The notes: generated by a model from the sequence alone, not told the origin. A stretch of 64,000 nt of DNA from Mucilaginibacter sp. (GCF_025362475.1 NZ_JANYGH010000055.1:244691-308690), one strand, 5' to 3'; counted from the stretch's first letter, positions 49,726-59,609 are shown. Program-made: numbers and translations.

Positions 49726-50496
49726 TTAAATTACTTCGATCCAGACCGGGCAATGGTCACTGGTTTTTTCCCAACCGCGAACGTCCCGATCTACGCCGCC
49801 CCCCGTTAGCCGGTCCTTTAAATTAGGGCTGAGCAGGAAATGATCAATGCGTAGTCCTGCATCGCGTCCGTAGGCATTACGGAAATAATCATAAAAAGTA
49901 TAGATTGTTTCAGTGGGATATAATTTCCGGATGGCATCAGTCCAGCCTTGAGCCAGCAGGTTATGAAACGCCGCGCGGGTCTCGGGCCTGAAGAGGGCGT
50001 CATTAACCCAGCGTTCCGGTTTGTACACATCCTGTTCGGTGGGCATCACGTTATAATCCCCGCATAAAACCACCGGAATATCATGACTCAGCAGTTGGGC
50101 GGCATGAGCGGTGAAGCGATCAAACCATTGGAGCTTATAGCCAAATTTCGGTCCGGGCGCCGGGTTGCCGTTTGGAAGGTAAAGGCAGCCGATCAATACA
50201 CCATTCACAATGGCCTCTATATAGCGGCTATGCAGATCTTCAGGGTCGCCCGGCAGTCCGCGCCTTGACTCTTTAATATCTTCATTGCGTGATAAAATTG
50301 CTACGCCGTTCCAGCTTTTCTGCCCATGCCAGATAGATTGGTAACCTGCATCCTTAATAGCCTGTTCGGGGAATTTTTCCTGGGGGGCTTTAAGCTCTTG
50401 CAGGCAAACAACATCGGGGGCGCTTTCTTCCAGCCAGCGCAGTAATACTGGCAGGCGTCCGTTAACACCATTCACATTATAGGTAGCTATTTTCAT
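49726..50496 (-). CDS. xthA: Exodeoxyribonuclease III
   Basis: 256-residue AP endonuclease/3'-exonuclease. I start it at 50496 (MKIATYNVNGVNGR) because upstream in-frame sequence has no homology. Catalytic residues are visible: Asn7, Glu34 in LQELKAP, the GDYNVMP block (Asp and Asn) and the C-terminal SDHCPVWIE (Asp-His). It repairs abasic sites and 3'-blocked ends in DNA. It is flanked by unrelated genes. Confidence 0.93.
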   Translation of the reverse strand: MKIATYNVNGVNGRLPVLLRWLEESAPDVVCLQELKAPQEKFPEQAIKDAGYQSIWHGQKSWNGVAILSRNEDIKESRRGLPGDPEDLHSRYIEAIVNGVLIGCLYLPNGNPAPGPKFGYKLQWFDRFTAHAAQLLSHDIPVVLCGDYNVMPTEQDVYKPERWVNDALFRPETRAAFHNLLAQGWTDAIRKLYPTETIYTFYDYFRNAYGRDAGLRIDHFLLSPNLKDRLTGGGVDRDVRGWEKTSDHCPVWIEVI

Positions 50497-50827
50497 GTCA
50501 GCTGATTTAACGAAAACTAAGTTATAAAAATTCCTCCCTTTCTGGGCGTGCGTCTTCCGATTTTGCCAGGCCAGGTGTTCTTGTCTAAGATGCGAACACT
50601 CAGCATTAGTCAAAAAAAATCCTTCATTTCAATATAAACAAAAAGATTAATTGATTAATATATTTTATTGAATATTAAATATATACCTAATTTATATAAA
50701 GCATAATTATTGTTTTATACACCTATAACCAATAGTTATACTACATGCAAAAGAACATTTTTGATTACTTAGAACGACGCTGATTTAATTATTCGGCGTA
50801 CATTGTGATCCTATAAAAATAATATTT
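50497..50827. promoter_or_regulatory. Intergenic region with inverted repeat upstream of the glycerate operon
   Basis: 331 bases of A/T-rich sequence. TATAAC (50724-50729) and GTTATA (50735-50740) form an inverted repeat with a 5-base spacer about 90 bp upstream of the permease start, a plausible operator. No other structure or gene is supported. Confidence 0.4.
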
Positions 50828-52156
50828 ATGGATACTTTTCTTGCGCGCGTTTTGATTTGCCTTATCATTGGTATCGCGGTTATTGTAGTGCTTACCGCAA
50901 AATTCAGGATACACGCTGTCTTCGCCCTGATAATAGCTTGTTTGCTGGTGGGCCTTGGTGTTGGCTTATCGCTGAACAACGTACTTACTGCCATAAAAGA
51001 AGGTTTCGGCAATATCTTAAAATCACTCGGTGCGCTTATTATATTGGGTACTACACTGGGTGTTATACTGGAGCACACCGGCAGCACGCGGGTAATGGCA
51101 AACGCTATCCTGAAAATAGTTGGTAAAAAGCAAGCTGCGCTGGCCATGAGCATTACCGGCCTTATTGTGGGCTTACCCATATTTTGTGATTCGGGCTATA
51201 TCGTACTCAGTGGTTTAAACAAATCATTGGCAAAAAGCACGGGAATCTCTATTGTAATTATGGCCGCTTCACTGGCTACCGGGCTATATGCTGTGCATTG
51301 CCTCGTTCCACCCCACCCTGGTGCCGCTGCTGCTGCCGGTATTATTGGCGTTGATTTAGGCAAACTAATCATGATTGGAACAACAGTTGCCATTCCAGCC
51401 ATGATTGCAGGTTTCCTGTGGGTTGGTTATGCCAGTAAATCGATACCCAAACCGGTTATTACAGATGATGTTTTAAGCGGGGAACCTATAGGTCAACCAT
51501 CCGTAATAAAGGCTTTTTTACCTGTATTGCTACCGATATTCTTAATCGCCTTGAAATCTTTTTTTGTGATTGAGCCAGGCACAGTCAACAATTGGCTGAG
51601 TATTTTACTTGCCCTGGGCGATCCTGTTATCGCCCTTGCCATAGGGATATTGCTTGCTTTTAACGCGTCCCGTTCATGGAAAAAGGATGTGGTTGCCAAA
51701 CTATTACAAGATGGTGCAGAAAAAGCAGGTGGTATATTGGTGATCATAGGTGCGGGCGGGGCATTTGGGGCCGTTTTGGCGGCTACACAAATTGGGAATC
51801 ATTTAAGTAATGCCTTGCCGCTGGCTGGTATGGGCATATTTTTTCCATTTTTACTTACCTTTATTCTAAAAACAGCACAGGGCTCATCAACAGTGGCTAT
51901 TATCACGGCTTCATCAATTGTGCTGCCTTTATTAACTTCTTTGGGTTTAAATACAGATAAGGGACATATACTTTGTGTTTTGGCTATGGGTGCAGGTTCC
52001 ATGATGATATCACATGCCAATGATGCTTATTTCTGGGTCATAGCAAAGTTTTCCGGACTTGAAATGAAAACCATGCTGAGGGTGTATTCATTAGCTACGG
52101 TATGTATGGGGGTAACTTCTTTTTTGGTTGTATATCTTTTAACCTTTATTATATAA
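50828..52156 (+). CDS. GntP-family gluconate/glycerate permease
   Basis: 442-residue permease with about 12-14 membrane segments. Typical GntP blocks: GLSLNNVLTAIKEGFGNILKSLGALIILGTTLGVILEHTG and LTFILKTAQGSSTVAIITASSIV near the C-terminus. The adjacent glycerate kinase (6 bp downstream) makes glycerate or a related aldonate the probable solute rather than gluconate. Proton symport is the family mechanism. Confidence 0.9.
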   Translation: MDTFLARVLICLIIGIAVIVVLTAKFRIHAVFALIIACLLVGLGVGLSLNNVLTAIKEGFGNILKSLGALIILGTTLGVILEHTGSTRVMANAILKIVGKKQAALAMSITGLIVGLPIFCDSGYIVLSGLNKSLAKSTGISIVIMAASLATGLYAVHCLVPPHPGAAAAAGIIGVDLGKLIMIGTTVAIPAMIAGFLWVGYASKSIPKPVITDDVLSGEPIGQPSVIKAFLPVLLPIFLIALKSFFVIEPGTVNNWLSILLALGDPVIALAIGILLAFNASRSWKKDVVAKLLQDGAEKAGGILVIIGAGGAFGAVLAATQIGNHLSNALPLAGMGIFFPFLLTFILKTAQGSSTVAIITASSIVLPLLTSLGLNTDKGHILCVLAMGAGSMMISHANDAYFWVIAKFSGLEMKTMLRVYSLATVCMGVTSFLVVYLLTFII

Positions 52157-52162
52157 TTTGTT

Positions 52163-53323
52163 ATGCACATCCTGATAGCGCCAAATGCTTTTAAAAATAG
52201 TTTGACTGCATCGGCTGCCGCTGTAGCCATTGAAAAAGGATTACAGCAAAGCATGCTCTCCTGTACCACCGAATGTTTCCCGATAGCAGACGGTGGCGAT
52301 GGTACTGCCGCCCTTATTATCCAAAAGCTGCAGGGTAAAATTATTGCCGTTGAAATACAGGACCCTCTGGGCCGGAACATAGAAGCCTCATTCGGTTTGA
52401 TTGACAGCGGCAAAATTGCTGTAATTGAAATGGCAGATGCATCAGGCTTAAGATTGCTGAAGCAACATGAACTGAATCCTTTAATGGCGTCATCGTACGG
52501 AACAGGTCAGGTGATTAAAAGAGCTCTTGATTTTGGAGTGAAAACAATTTTAATAGCGATGGGAGGCACCGCTACGATTGATGGTGGAACTGGTATTTTA
52601 AGAGCACTTGGCGTTCGTTTTTTGAATGAGGCCGGCGATCAATTAGTGCATATGCCCGAAATTTTGACAGAGCTTGCCAGGGTCGATTTTTCTGCTATTG
52701 ATGAACGATTACAACACACCTCTATCATTGTACTTTGCGATGTGGACAATAAGCTATTGGGTGCGCAGGGTGCGGCAGCTGTATTCGGCCCGCAAAAGGG
52801 TGCTGATTCGCAGGCTGTAGAAATTCTTGATGCAGGACTTTCCAGGTTTAATGATATTACGCTAAAACAGCTTCATATAAATATAGCTGCAACCCAATAT
52901 GGAGGTGCAGCCGGCGGGGCATCAGCTGCGCTTTGTGCCTGGGTAAATGCGAAACTGGTAAACGGTATAGATTATTTTATGGAACTTACCCGTTTTGATG
53001 ATGCGCTGCAAAAAAGCGATCTTGTAATAACCGGAGAGGGAAGCATTGATGAGCAAACACTACAGGGAAAAGGGCCCTTTGGGGTGGCCAGCAGGGCAAA
53101 AGCAAAGGATGTACCTGTAATTGGTTTGGCAGGTAAAATACCACTTCATGATAACGACAAATTAAACCAGTACTTTGACGTACTGATGGCTATTGGAAAC
53201 GAACCTTCAGATATCACTGCCGCCTTAAACCACACGGAACAAAATTTAATAAGAACATCCAAAAATCTTGCGTCGATATTGATGATGGGCATTTACAAAA
53301 GGATCATTGAGGAAAAAGACTAA
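52163..53323 (+). CDS. Glycerate kinase (GlxK/GarK type)
   Basis: 386-residue class II glycerate kinase that phosphorylates D-glycerate, here probably imported by the GntP permease. Conserved segments: LIAPNAFKNSLTASAAA, FPIADGGDGT, MGGTATIDGGTGILRALGVRF and GEGSIDEQTLQGKGPFGVASRAK. The short 6-bp gap implies a two-gene operon. The product 2- or 3-phosphoglycerate enters glycolysis. Confidence 0.93.
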   Translation: MHILIAPNAFKNSLTASAAAVAIEKGLQQSMLSCTTECFPIADGGDGTAALIIQKLQGKIIAVEIQDPLGRNIEASFGLIDSGKIAVIEMADASGLRLLKQHELNPLMASSYGTGQVIKRALDFGVKTILIAMGGTATIDGGTGILRALGVRFLNEAGDQLVHMPEILTELARVDFSAIDERLQHTSIIVLCDVDNKLLGAQGAAAVFGPQKGADSQAVEILDAGLSRFNDITLKQLHINIAATQYGGAAGGASAALCAWVNAKLVNGIDYFMELTRFDDALQKSDLVITGEGSIDEQTLQGKGPFGVASRAKAKDVPVIGLAGKIPLHDNDKLNQYFDVLMAIGNEPSDITAALNHTEQNLIRTSKNLASILMMGIYKRIIEEKD

Positions 53324-53441
53324 AGCCACCCGGAATAATGATTGGCAATCCACAATTGCTAACGTGTCAATCCCCCACCCAAATATTTGTAACAAAATGA
53401 TATATTGGTGTTTTATTATATTGGCGTACAAATATTGATGT

Positions 53442-54044
53442 ATGAATACTGCTGCAGATTCACAAGCTATTTTTGATTACCATAGAAACATGATCTTCTT
53501 TCATGGCAACCAGGGAACTGCGGCCCTGGGATGGAAAGATCAGGAAAGTCAGTTGATACGGTTTAAAGTGTTAGCCAGGATAGCGGATCTGAATGGATGT
53601 TCGGTATTGGACACCGGTTGCGGACATGGGGATCTGCTGGCATACCTGCTTCCCTTATATCCTCAAATAACTTATATGGGCCTTGAACAAATACCTGAAC
53701 TTTTGGTGGAGGCCAACAGAAGATATGGCAAACTGCCTAAGTGTTCCTTTATGCAAGGTGATTTTATGAGCGACGAGATACCGGCAAGTGATTACGTGAT
53801 TGCCAGCGGATCGCTTAATTATTTCAGTAGTGACCCAGATTTTATTTATAAAGCAATTGCTAAATTATTTGCCCAAAGCAAGCTTGGCATGGGTTTCAAC
53901 TTGTTGAGCAGTATTATTCCTAACGGCCTTTTAGTTGCTTATGATCAGCAGAAAATACTGGCGTTCTGTCAAACCATCAGCAGAAAGGCGCTGCTAATTA
54001 ACGACTATAGCGAAGAAGATTTCACTATTTTTCTGTACCGCTAA
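53442..54044 (+). CDS. Class I SAM-dependent methyltransferase
   Basis: 200-residue Rossmann methyltransferase. Motif I is VLDTGCGHGDLLAYL, motif II around GLEQIPELL, and motif IV around DYVIASGSLNYF. The acceptor substrate is not known. It stands alone with its own apparent promoter. Confidence 0.85.
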   Translation: MNTAADSQAIFDYHRNMIFFHGNQGTAALGWKDQESQLIRFKVLARIADLNGCSVLDTGCGHGDLLAYLLPLYPQITYMGLEQIPELLVEANRRYGKLPKCSFMQGDFMSDEIPASDYVIASGSLNYFSSDPDFIYKAIAKLFAQSKLGMGFNLLSSIIPNGLLVAYDQQKILAFCQTISRKALLINDYSEEDFTIFLYR

Positions 54045-54099
54045 TCTTTCAGTTTAAAATTTGAAGTTAGTCAGCTGTCACATTTACTATATTTAAACC

Positions 54100-55392
54100 A
54101 TGCTTTTCACCGAAGACTTTTTGCATTACGTATGGAAATTCAGGCTTTTTGATCGTATTGATCTGCAAACTGAAGATGGTAAAACCCTTGAAATATTTTC
54201 GACAGGAGTACATAACACAGATGCAGGCCCTGATTTTCATAATGCCCGTATCAAAATAGATGAAACCATCTGGGCCGGGAATATTGAAGTTCACCTTTCG
54301 GCTTCCGACTGGCAAAAACATGGGCATACTACTGATGACGCCTATAACAATGTAATTTTGCACGTGGTATACAATGATGATTTGCCTTTGGTTTTGACAA
54401 ACGGCCGCAAAGTGCCAACCCTTCAGTTAAAAGACAGGATACCCGCGGAATTATATGGCCGCTATCACCAGATGGTGTTTGGGAACCAAACTATAATACC
54501 ATGTGAGGCCAGTATTGGCGCCATTGATCAACTCATCATGAATAACTGGTTAACAAGGGTATTGGTTGAGCGCCTTGAAAAAAAATCAGCAGCTGTAATA
54601 ACCGCCCTTTCCCTAAACCGTGGCGATTGGGAGGAAACGTTCTACCAGTTTTTGGCGGCAAACTTTGGTTTTAAAACAAATGCACTCCCCTTTGAACTGC
54701 TTGCCAAGTCCTTACCTCAGCTTACTCTTGGTAAGCACAAAAACAATCCGATGCAGGTAGAAGCGCTGATATTTGGGCAGGCAGGGTTTTTGGATGCTGA
54801 TTTGAAAGATGATTATCCAAACAAATTGAAGAAGGAATATGATTTTCTGCGGAAGAAATACAGTTTAAAGCCTGTGGAAAACCATTTATGGAAATTTATG
54901 CGGTTAAGGCCTCAAAACTTTCCTACAATTAGGCTGGCTCAATTTGCTGCGCTTATCGTGAATTCTGCTCATTTGTTCTCTAAAATATTGGAAATAAAAG
55001 ATATCGATGCGCTCAGAAATCTTTTCGCCTCCATAAAAACAAATGGATATTGGGATGATCATTTTCGCTTTGATATACCGTCTAATTCAAAGTCCTCGCC
55101 AAAAACCATGGGAGCATCATCTGTAGATATATTGCTCATCAATACCCTGGCCCTATTCCTGTTTAGTTATGGTAAGCATCATCAACAACAGTACTATATA
55201 AGTCGCAGCCTAAAGCTTTTGGAAAATTTACCGGCCGAAAAGAACAATATTACCGCAGATTTTGTTAACTTAGGAGTGAAAATTACAAACGCGTTTGAAT
55301 CGCAGGCACTGCTTGAACTAAAAAATAACTACTGTAATTATAAGAAATGCCTGCAGTGCGGCGTTGGTAATAAAATATTAAAGCTGACCTGA
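54100..55392 (+). CDS. DUF2851-family protein
   Basis: 430-residue protein matching DUF2851, a Bacteroidota family of unknown function. Landmarks: LHYVWKFRLFD, GPDFHNARIKIDETIWAGNIEVHLSASDW near the N-terminus, HVVYNDDLP, and a C-terminal CNYKKCLQCGVGNKIL segment with three cysteines that resembles a zinc-binding end. The adjacent 73-residue PspC-like gene starts 1 bp after its stop. Confidence 0.85.
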   Translation: MLFTEDFLHYVWKFRLFDRIDLQTEDGKTLEIFSTGVHNTDAGPDFHNARIKIDETIWAGNIEVHLSASDWQKHGHTTDDAYNNVILHVVYNDDLPLVLTNGRKVPTLQLKDRIPAELYGRYHQMVFGNQTIIPCEASIGAIDQLIMNNWLTRVLVERLEKKSAAVITALSLNRGDWEETFYQFLAANFGFKTNALPFELLAKSLPQLTLGKHKNNPMQVEALIFGQAGFLDADLKDDYPNKLKKEYDFLRKKYSLKPVENHLWKFMRLRPQNFPTIRLAQFAALIVNSAHLFSKILEIKDIDALRNLFASIKTNGYWDDHFRFDIPSNSKSSPKTMGASSVDILLINTLALFLFSYGKHHQQQYYISRSLKLLENLPAEKNNITADFVNLGVKITNAFESQALLELKNNYCNYKKCLQCGVGNKILKLT

Positions 55393-55393
55393 T

Positions 55394-55615
55394 ATGCTAC
55401 AAAGAATACTTACTTTTTTTGAACGGTACTCCTTCGGTGTATGCACCTATCTTGGCGAAAGATTTAATGTTTCAATAGCTAAAATCCGTCTATTTTTTAT
55501 ATACTCTTCTTTTTTAGCCGTGGGTTTCCCGCTGATATTTTATTTCTTTGCCGGTATAGTACTGGATATTCGCAGATATGTAAAAAGAAATCATACAAGG
55601 GTTACAGATCTCTAG
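55394..55615 (+). CDS. PspC-domain membrane protein
   Basis: 73-residue protein with a PspC-like fold: CTYLGERFNVSIAKIRLFFIYSSF followed by a single membrane helix (FLAVGFPLIFYFFAGIVLDI) and a basic tail. It is positioned one base after the DUF2851 gene and is likely co-translated. PspC proteins take part in envelope stress responses; the role here is inferred. Confidence 0.8.
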   Translation: MLQRILTFFERYSFGVCTYLGERFNVSIAKIRLFFIYSSFLAVGFPLIFYFFAGIVLDIRRYVKRNHTRVTDL

Positions 55616-55740
55616 ATAATTGGTCAATTAATTCCTTAAGCCGGTATTTTCGCTTGTAATTTATTTCGTCTGAATCCGGATTAAACCGACTGAATGACTA
55701 CTATGGTTTTGAATAAGTTGTATTGCAACTTCACTAACCT

Positions 55741-56121
55741 TTACACCAATATTCCTGTCATAACAGCATCCTGCAGGTTACGTACTTTAAACTTTGGTTT
55801 GTAGCAATAATGTGCAAGCTGTTTTACCCAGGTGTTGTGGTAGCCAAATAACATTTTTATCATTCTCACCCGGGTTGATCCCTTGGGATAGCCGTATTTA
55901 TACCAGGTAAATTTAGATTGATCAATATTAAACTGGTCGGCAAAGTCTGCCAGGAAAAGATCTATCTCGATATCAAAAATATCCAGATCAAGATCAAGGC
56001 TGGTTTCGAGGCATAGGCTACCAGGATCCACACTTTGAATCTTATAGCGGCTGCAATAATCAACTATAAATTCTTTTAAAGGCGGCAATATCTCTTCCAT
56101 TAATTGAATAGTTTTGATCAT
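55741..56121 (-). CDS. DUF1493-like acyl-carrier-type protein
   Basis: 126-residue protein (start at 56121; an ATG at 56163 would add 14 residues). The central segment LDLDLDIFDIEIDLFLADFADQFNIDQSKF resembles the acyl-carrier-like helix region of DUF1493, but the usual phosphopantetheine serine motif (DSL) is not seen. Function unknown. Confidence 0.6.
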   Translation of the reverse strand: MIKTIQLMEEILPPLKEFIVDYCSRYKIQSVDPGSLCLETSLDLDLDIFDIEIDLFLADFADQFNIDQSKFTWYKYGYPKGSTRVRMIKMLFGYHNTWVKQLAHYCYKPKFKVRNLQDAVMTGILV

Positions 56122-56290
56122 TTTGGTTATAGGACGTTGTTTTAAAAACAAAGGTTGCATCATGGAGACTACTTTTTTTTAAAAAGGTTACTTAAAAATA
56201 AATTTGGTTTATAAAATGTCGGAGATAAACTTTTTGATAGATAATTAAAGGCGTATTGCTATTATTGCAGTACGTTTTTTTTTATTTATT

Positions 56291-56980
56291 ATGAGATTAA
56301 AAGTTATTGCTTTTGATGCCGATGATACGCTGTGGGTGAATGAGCCATATTTTCAAAACACCGAAAAAAAGTTCTGCAGCTTACTTGAAGATTTTTTACC
56401 GGAACATAGTATATCAAGTGAGCTTTTTAAAGTCGAGATTGAGAACCTATCGCTTTATGGCTATGGCATAAAGGGGTATATTTTAAGCATGATTGAGGCT
56501 GCTCTCAACATATCCGAAAAGAAGATTAGTATTGAAATTATCGATATTATATTGGAATATGGTAAACAAATGCTTAACGAACCAATTGAGTTATTGGATG
56601 GTGTGGAAGAAGTACTATCAGCTTTAAAACCTCATTATCGGTTGGTGGTGGCTACTAAAGGCGATTTGCTTGACCAGGAACGTAAATTAAAAAAATCGGG
56701 GCTGGCACATTACTTTCACCATATCGAAATTATGAGTGATAAACAAGAGGATGATTATATCAAGCTAATTAAGCACCTTGATATTGATCCAAGCGAGTTT
56801 ATGATGGTGGGCAATTCCCTGAAATCGGATGTGATGCCTGTGCTTAATATTGGCGGGAGTGCTATCCATGTTCCGTTCCATACCACCTGGGCACATGAAC
56901 ATGTTGAAACCATCCTCACACATGAAAAATTTAAACATGCCGATACGCTTAAAGATATATTGACATCGATACAGATATGA
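56291..56980 (+). CDS. HAD-family hydrolase
   Basis: 229-residue haloacid-dehalogenase-type phosphatase. Motif I is FDADDTLW (nucleophile Asp9), motif II around VATKGD, motif III with Lys around SDKQEDDY and motif IV around MVGNSLKSDV. It overlaps the next gene by four bases (ATGA), so the two are coupled. Substrate likely a small phosphate such as a nucleotide (YjjG-like), unproven. Confidence 0.88.
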   Translation: MRLKVIAFDADDTLWVNEPYFQNTEKKFCSLLEDFLPEHSISSELFKVEIENLSLYGYGIKGYILSMIEAALNISEKKISIEIIDIILEYGKQMLNEPIELLDGVEEVLSALKPHYRLVVATKGDLLDQERKLKKSGLAHYFHHIEIMSDKQEDDYIKLIKHLDIDPSEFMMVGNSLKSDVMPVLNIGGSAIHVPFHTTWAHEHVETILTHEKFKHADTLKDILTSIQI

Positions 56981-57603
56981 AGCAAAAGTTACACCTTGAT
57001 ACGTGGGTACGTAAGGAGCATTTTCATCTCTTTAAACAATTTGATGAGCCTTTTTACGGCGTTACAGTAAGAATTGATTGTACGAAAGCGTACCTTTTTG
57101 CGAAAGAAAAAGAAGCATCATTTTTTCTGTATACAATGCATAGGGCATTGGCCGCGGCAAATGCTCTTGAGCCGTTTAAATTAAGAATAGAAGATGACGA
57201 GGTTTATATTTATGATCAAATAGATGCCGGGTCAACCATCGGGCGCAGTAATGGTACTTTTGGATTTGGATATATTCCGTATGCTTCCCAATTTGACCAA
57301 TTTATCATAACCGCGAATAAAGAAGTTGAAAGCGTTCAAAACTCAAATGATTTGATTCGATCCAAGGTCAATAACATTATTCGATTTTCATCACTGCCAT
57401 GGATCGATTTTACCAGTATATCACATGCCAGTACTTTTGGTTCACAAAATAGCTGTCCAAGGATTTCTTTTGGGAAAATGACACAGCAGGATGGCAAAAG
57501 ATCAATGCCGGTATCAATTCATGTTCACCATGCATTAATTGACGGCTTGCATGTCGGCCAGTATATTGACCTCTTTCAGGAATTGATGGACAGCGTTGTT
57601 TAA
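56977..57603 (+). CDS. Chloramphenicol-acetyltransferase-family protein
   Basis: 208-residue CAT-fold acetyltransferase. The catalytic HHxxxDG motif reads HHALIDG (His185, Asp189) and the salt-bridge Arg12 is in WVRKEHF, so the catalytic machinery is intact. Whether it acetylates chloramphenicol or another acceptor is not visible; many chromosomal members have no known drug substrate. It follows a HAD phosphatase with a 4-base overlap and its stop overlaps the convergent acetyltransferase stop. Confidence 0.85.
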   Translation: MKQKLHLDTWVRKEHFHLFKQFDEPFYGVTVRIDCTKAYLFAKEKEASFFLYTMHRALAAANALEPFKLRIEDDEVYIYDQIDAGSTIGRSNGTFGFGYIPYASQFDQFIITANKEVESVQNSNDLIRSKVNNIIRFSSLPWIDFTSISHASTFGSQNSCPRISFGKMTQQDGKRSMPVSIHVHHALIDGLHVGQYIDLFQELMDSVV

Positions 57604-58109
57604 ACCGATTTCTCCATCACTATAAGCTCAATCAACTCTTTAGGCGAACCGAACCGACCATGATCATGAAAAGGTTGGATTTCGCCGGTAAAGGCATAGC
57701 CCCTGCGTTGGTACCAACTGATGAGCTCTTTACGGGTTCGGATAACGGTCATACTAATAGTATGTAAACCCAATTGTTTTGCAATAACTTCTGCCTCCTC
57801 AATTAAAGCACGGCCTACTCCCCCGTTTTGTAAAGTTGGCGATACGCTAAACATGCCCAGGTACAACTTATCCCCTTTTACTTCAAGGTAAACAGATCCT
57901 ATTATCTTGTCATCGTCATCAATATATTTTAACAGCGTAATGGCATCATTACTAAGGTACTCAACCAGCATCGGCTCATCTATTCTTATACCGTCTATCA
58001 GATCAGTTTCGGTTGTCCAGCCTTTTTTTGATTCCTCGCCACGGTAAGCGCTGTTAATTAAAACATTCAATTCGGGTACATCGGCAAGGGTAGCTTTAAT
58101 TATAGGCAT
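57600..58109 (-). CDS. GNAT-family acetyltransferase
   Basis: 169-residue GNAT N-acetyltransferase (start at 58109). The acetyl-CoA-binding motif A is LGMFSVSPTLQNGGVGRALIEEAEVIAKQLG, with the Gln/Gly-rich Q-N-G-G-V-G-R pyrophosphate loop. The acceptor is unknown. Tail-to-tail overlap of four bases with the CAT-like gene. Confidence 0.88.
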   Translation of the reverse strand: MPIIKATLADVPELNVLINSAYRGEESKKGWTTETDLIDGIRIDEPMLVEYLSNDAITLLKYIDDDDKIIGSVYLEVKGDKLYLGMFSVSPTLQNGGVGRALIEEAEVIAKQLGLHTISMTVIRTRKELISWYQRRGYAFTGEIQPFHDHGRFGSPKELIELIVMEKSV

Positions 58110-58176
58110 ATTGTTTTGTTTTTGGGAGGGCAAAATTAATATTTAGCGGTATTAATTTTAACAAAAATGCCTTAAA

Positions 58177-58512
58177 TTATAATAATTTATAATCTTCACG
58201 TGCCGGGCTAAATATATCTATTAGTTTGCAATCAGTAACCGCAGTGCCACCATGAACTATATTTGAGGGAATTGTGGCAAACATTCCAGAATCTAAAACC
58301 TGTGGGACGCCATCGACAGTAAGTTCAAATTTACCTTCAATAACAAAAGAATATTGTTCATGTATATGCTTATGCATTGGTAACGAAATCCCGGCTTTAA
58401 CCTCGATGAAGTTGATTGTGTTCCCGCTCGTATGGATCAGTTTGGAGAAATAACCCGGAGCTATTTCTTTGGTTTCAATATCACTAAAATGGTGGAAAAT
58501 CTGATTTTGCAT
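58177..58512 (-). CDS. Cupin-domain protein
   Basis: 111-residue single-domain cupin. Metal-ligand motifs: SLPMHKHIHEQYSFVIEGKFEL (His, His, Glu) and PSNIVHGG (His). It is cytosolic with no signal peptide, unlike the cupin at 1146-1607. Function unknown; perhaps a small isomerase or sensor. Confidence 0.85.
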   Translation of the reverse strand: MQNQIFHHFSDIETKEIAPGYFSKLIHTSGNTINFIEVKAGISLPMHKHIHEQYSFVIEGKFELTVDGVPQVLDSGMFATIPSNIVHGGTAVTDCKLIDIFSPAREDYKLL

Positions 58513-58665
58513 GCGGTAAATTTACGGTACTATTTTAAATTCTGTGCCTTTCTTTCGCTGCTTTTAATAGTCCTCCTTAATCGAGTCTTCATTAAAGACT
58601 GATTCATTCAAAACTTTGATGATAGCTGCTAAATAATGCTTAATTTTCTGCTGATAAAAACTTAG

Positions 58666-58679
58666 CCTTAATTTTAAGG
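58666..58679. promoter_or_regulatory. Palindrome upstream of the DnaJ gene
   Basis: CCTTAA (58666-58671) and TTAAGG (58674-58679) around a TT centre, about 25 bp upstream of the DnaJ start. It could be an operator or part of the promoter. Confidence 0.35.
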
Positions 58680-58702
58680 TTATAATTATACAATAGTTTA
58701 CC

Positions 58703-59602
58703 ATGGCTTTTATTGATTATTATAAAACATTAGGCATAGAAAAAACGGCTACGGAAAAAGAAATTAAAAATGCTTACCGTAAACAGGCCCGTAAATATCA
58801 TCCAGATCTTAATCCCAATGATACCGAAGCAAATAAAAAATTCCAGGAGATTAATGAAGCTAACGAGGTATTAAGCGATTCTGAAAAACGTAAAAAGTAC
58901 GATAAATATGGCGAAAACTGGCAGCATGGCGAAGCCTATGAACAGCAAACCAGGCAACAGCAAAGCCGCCAACGCAATTCTGCTGACCCAGGAAGCTTTG
59001 AAGGCTTTGGCGGTGGTTATGGTGGTGGGGAAGATTTTTCCGATTTTTTTCAGTCGATGTTTGGAGGCGCTGGAGCTGGTGGCAGGCGCACCGGGTACCG
59101 TGGCCAGGACTTGAATGCCGAATTTCAGCTGAACCTGCAGGATACCTTACAAACCCATAAACAAACCTTAACAGTAAATTGCAAAAATATCCGTATAACA
59201 ATACCGGCGGGCATCGAGAACGGGCAAACCATAAAAATATCAGGACATGGCGGCCCGGGAGTAAATGGCGGACCAGCCGGCGATTTGTATATTAAATTCA
59301 ATATTCCTGCTGATGCCCGTTTTAAGCGCGATGGCGCCAATTTATATAATACGATAAAGCTTGATCTTTACACCGCCGTTTTAGGTGGCGAGATTATGGC
59401 CGAAACTCCAACAGGTAAAGTAAAAGTTAAAGTAAAGGCCGAAACACAAAACGGAACTAAAGTGAAACTTAAAGGCAAAGGGATGCCCATCTATAAAAAG
59501 GAAAATGAGTTTGGTGATCTGTACCTTACTTATGACATACAAATACCTACCAACCTTACTGATAAGCAAAAGCAACTGTTTGAAGAACTATCAAAATCCT
59601 GA
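58703..59602 (+). CDS. DnaJ/CbpA-type chaperone
   Basis: 299-residue Hsp40 of the CbpA class: J domain with the HPD motif (His33-Pro-Asp35 in KYHPDLNPND), a Gly/Ser/Phe-rich linker (residues ~90-130) and a C-terminal substrate-binding DnaJ_C region (ITIPAGIENGQTIKISGHG). No zinc-finger is present. It stimulates DnaK and binds misfolded proteins. Its partner CbpM starts 7 bp after the stop. Confidence 0.93.
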   Translation: MAFIDYYKTLGIEKTATEKEIKNAYRKQARKYHPDLNPNDTEANKKFQEINEANEVLSDSEKRKKYDKYGENWQHGEAYEQQTRQQQSRQRNSADPGSFEGFGGGYGGGEDFSDFFQSMFGGAGAGGRRTGYRGQDLNAEFQLNLQDTLQTHKQTLTVNCKNIRITIPAGIENGQTIKISGHGGPGVNGGPAGDLYIKFNIPADARFKRDGANLYNTIKLDLYTAVLGGEIMAETPTGKVKVKVKAETQNGTKVKLKGKGMPIYKKENEFGDLYLTYDIQIPTNLTDKQKQLFEELSKS

Positions 59603-59609
59603 TCCACTT

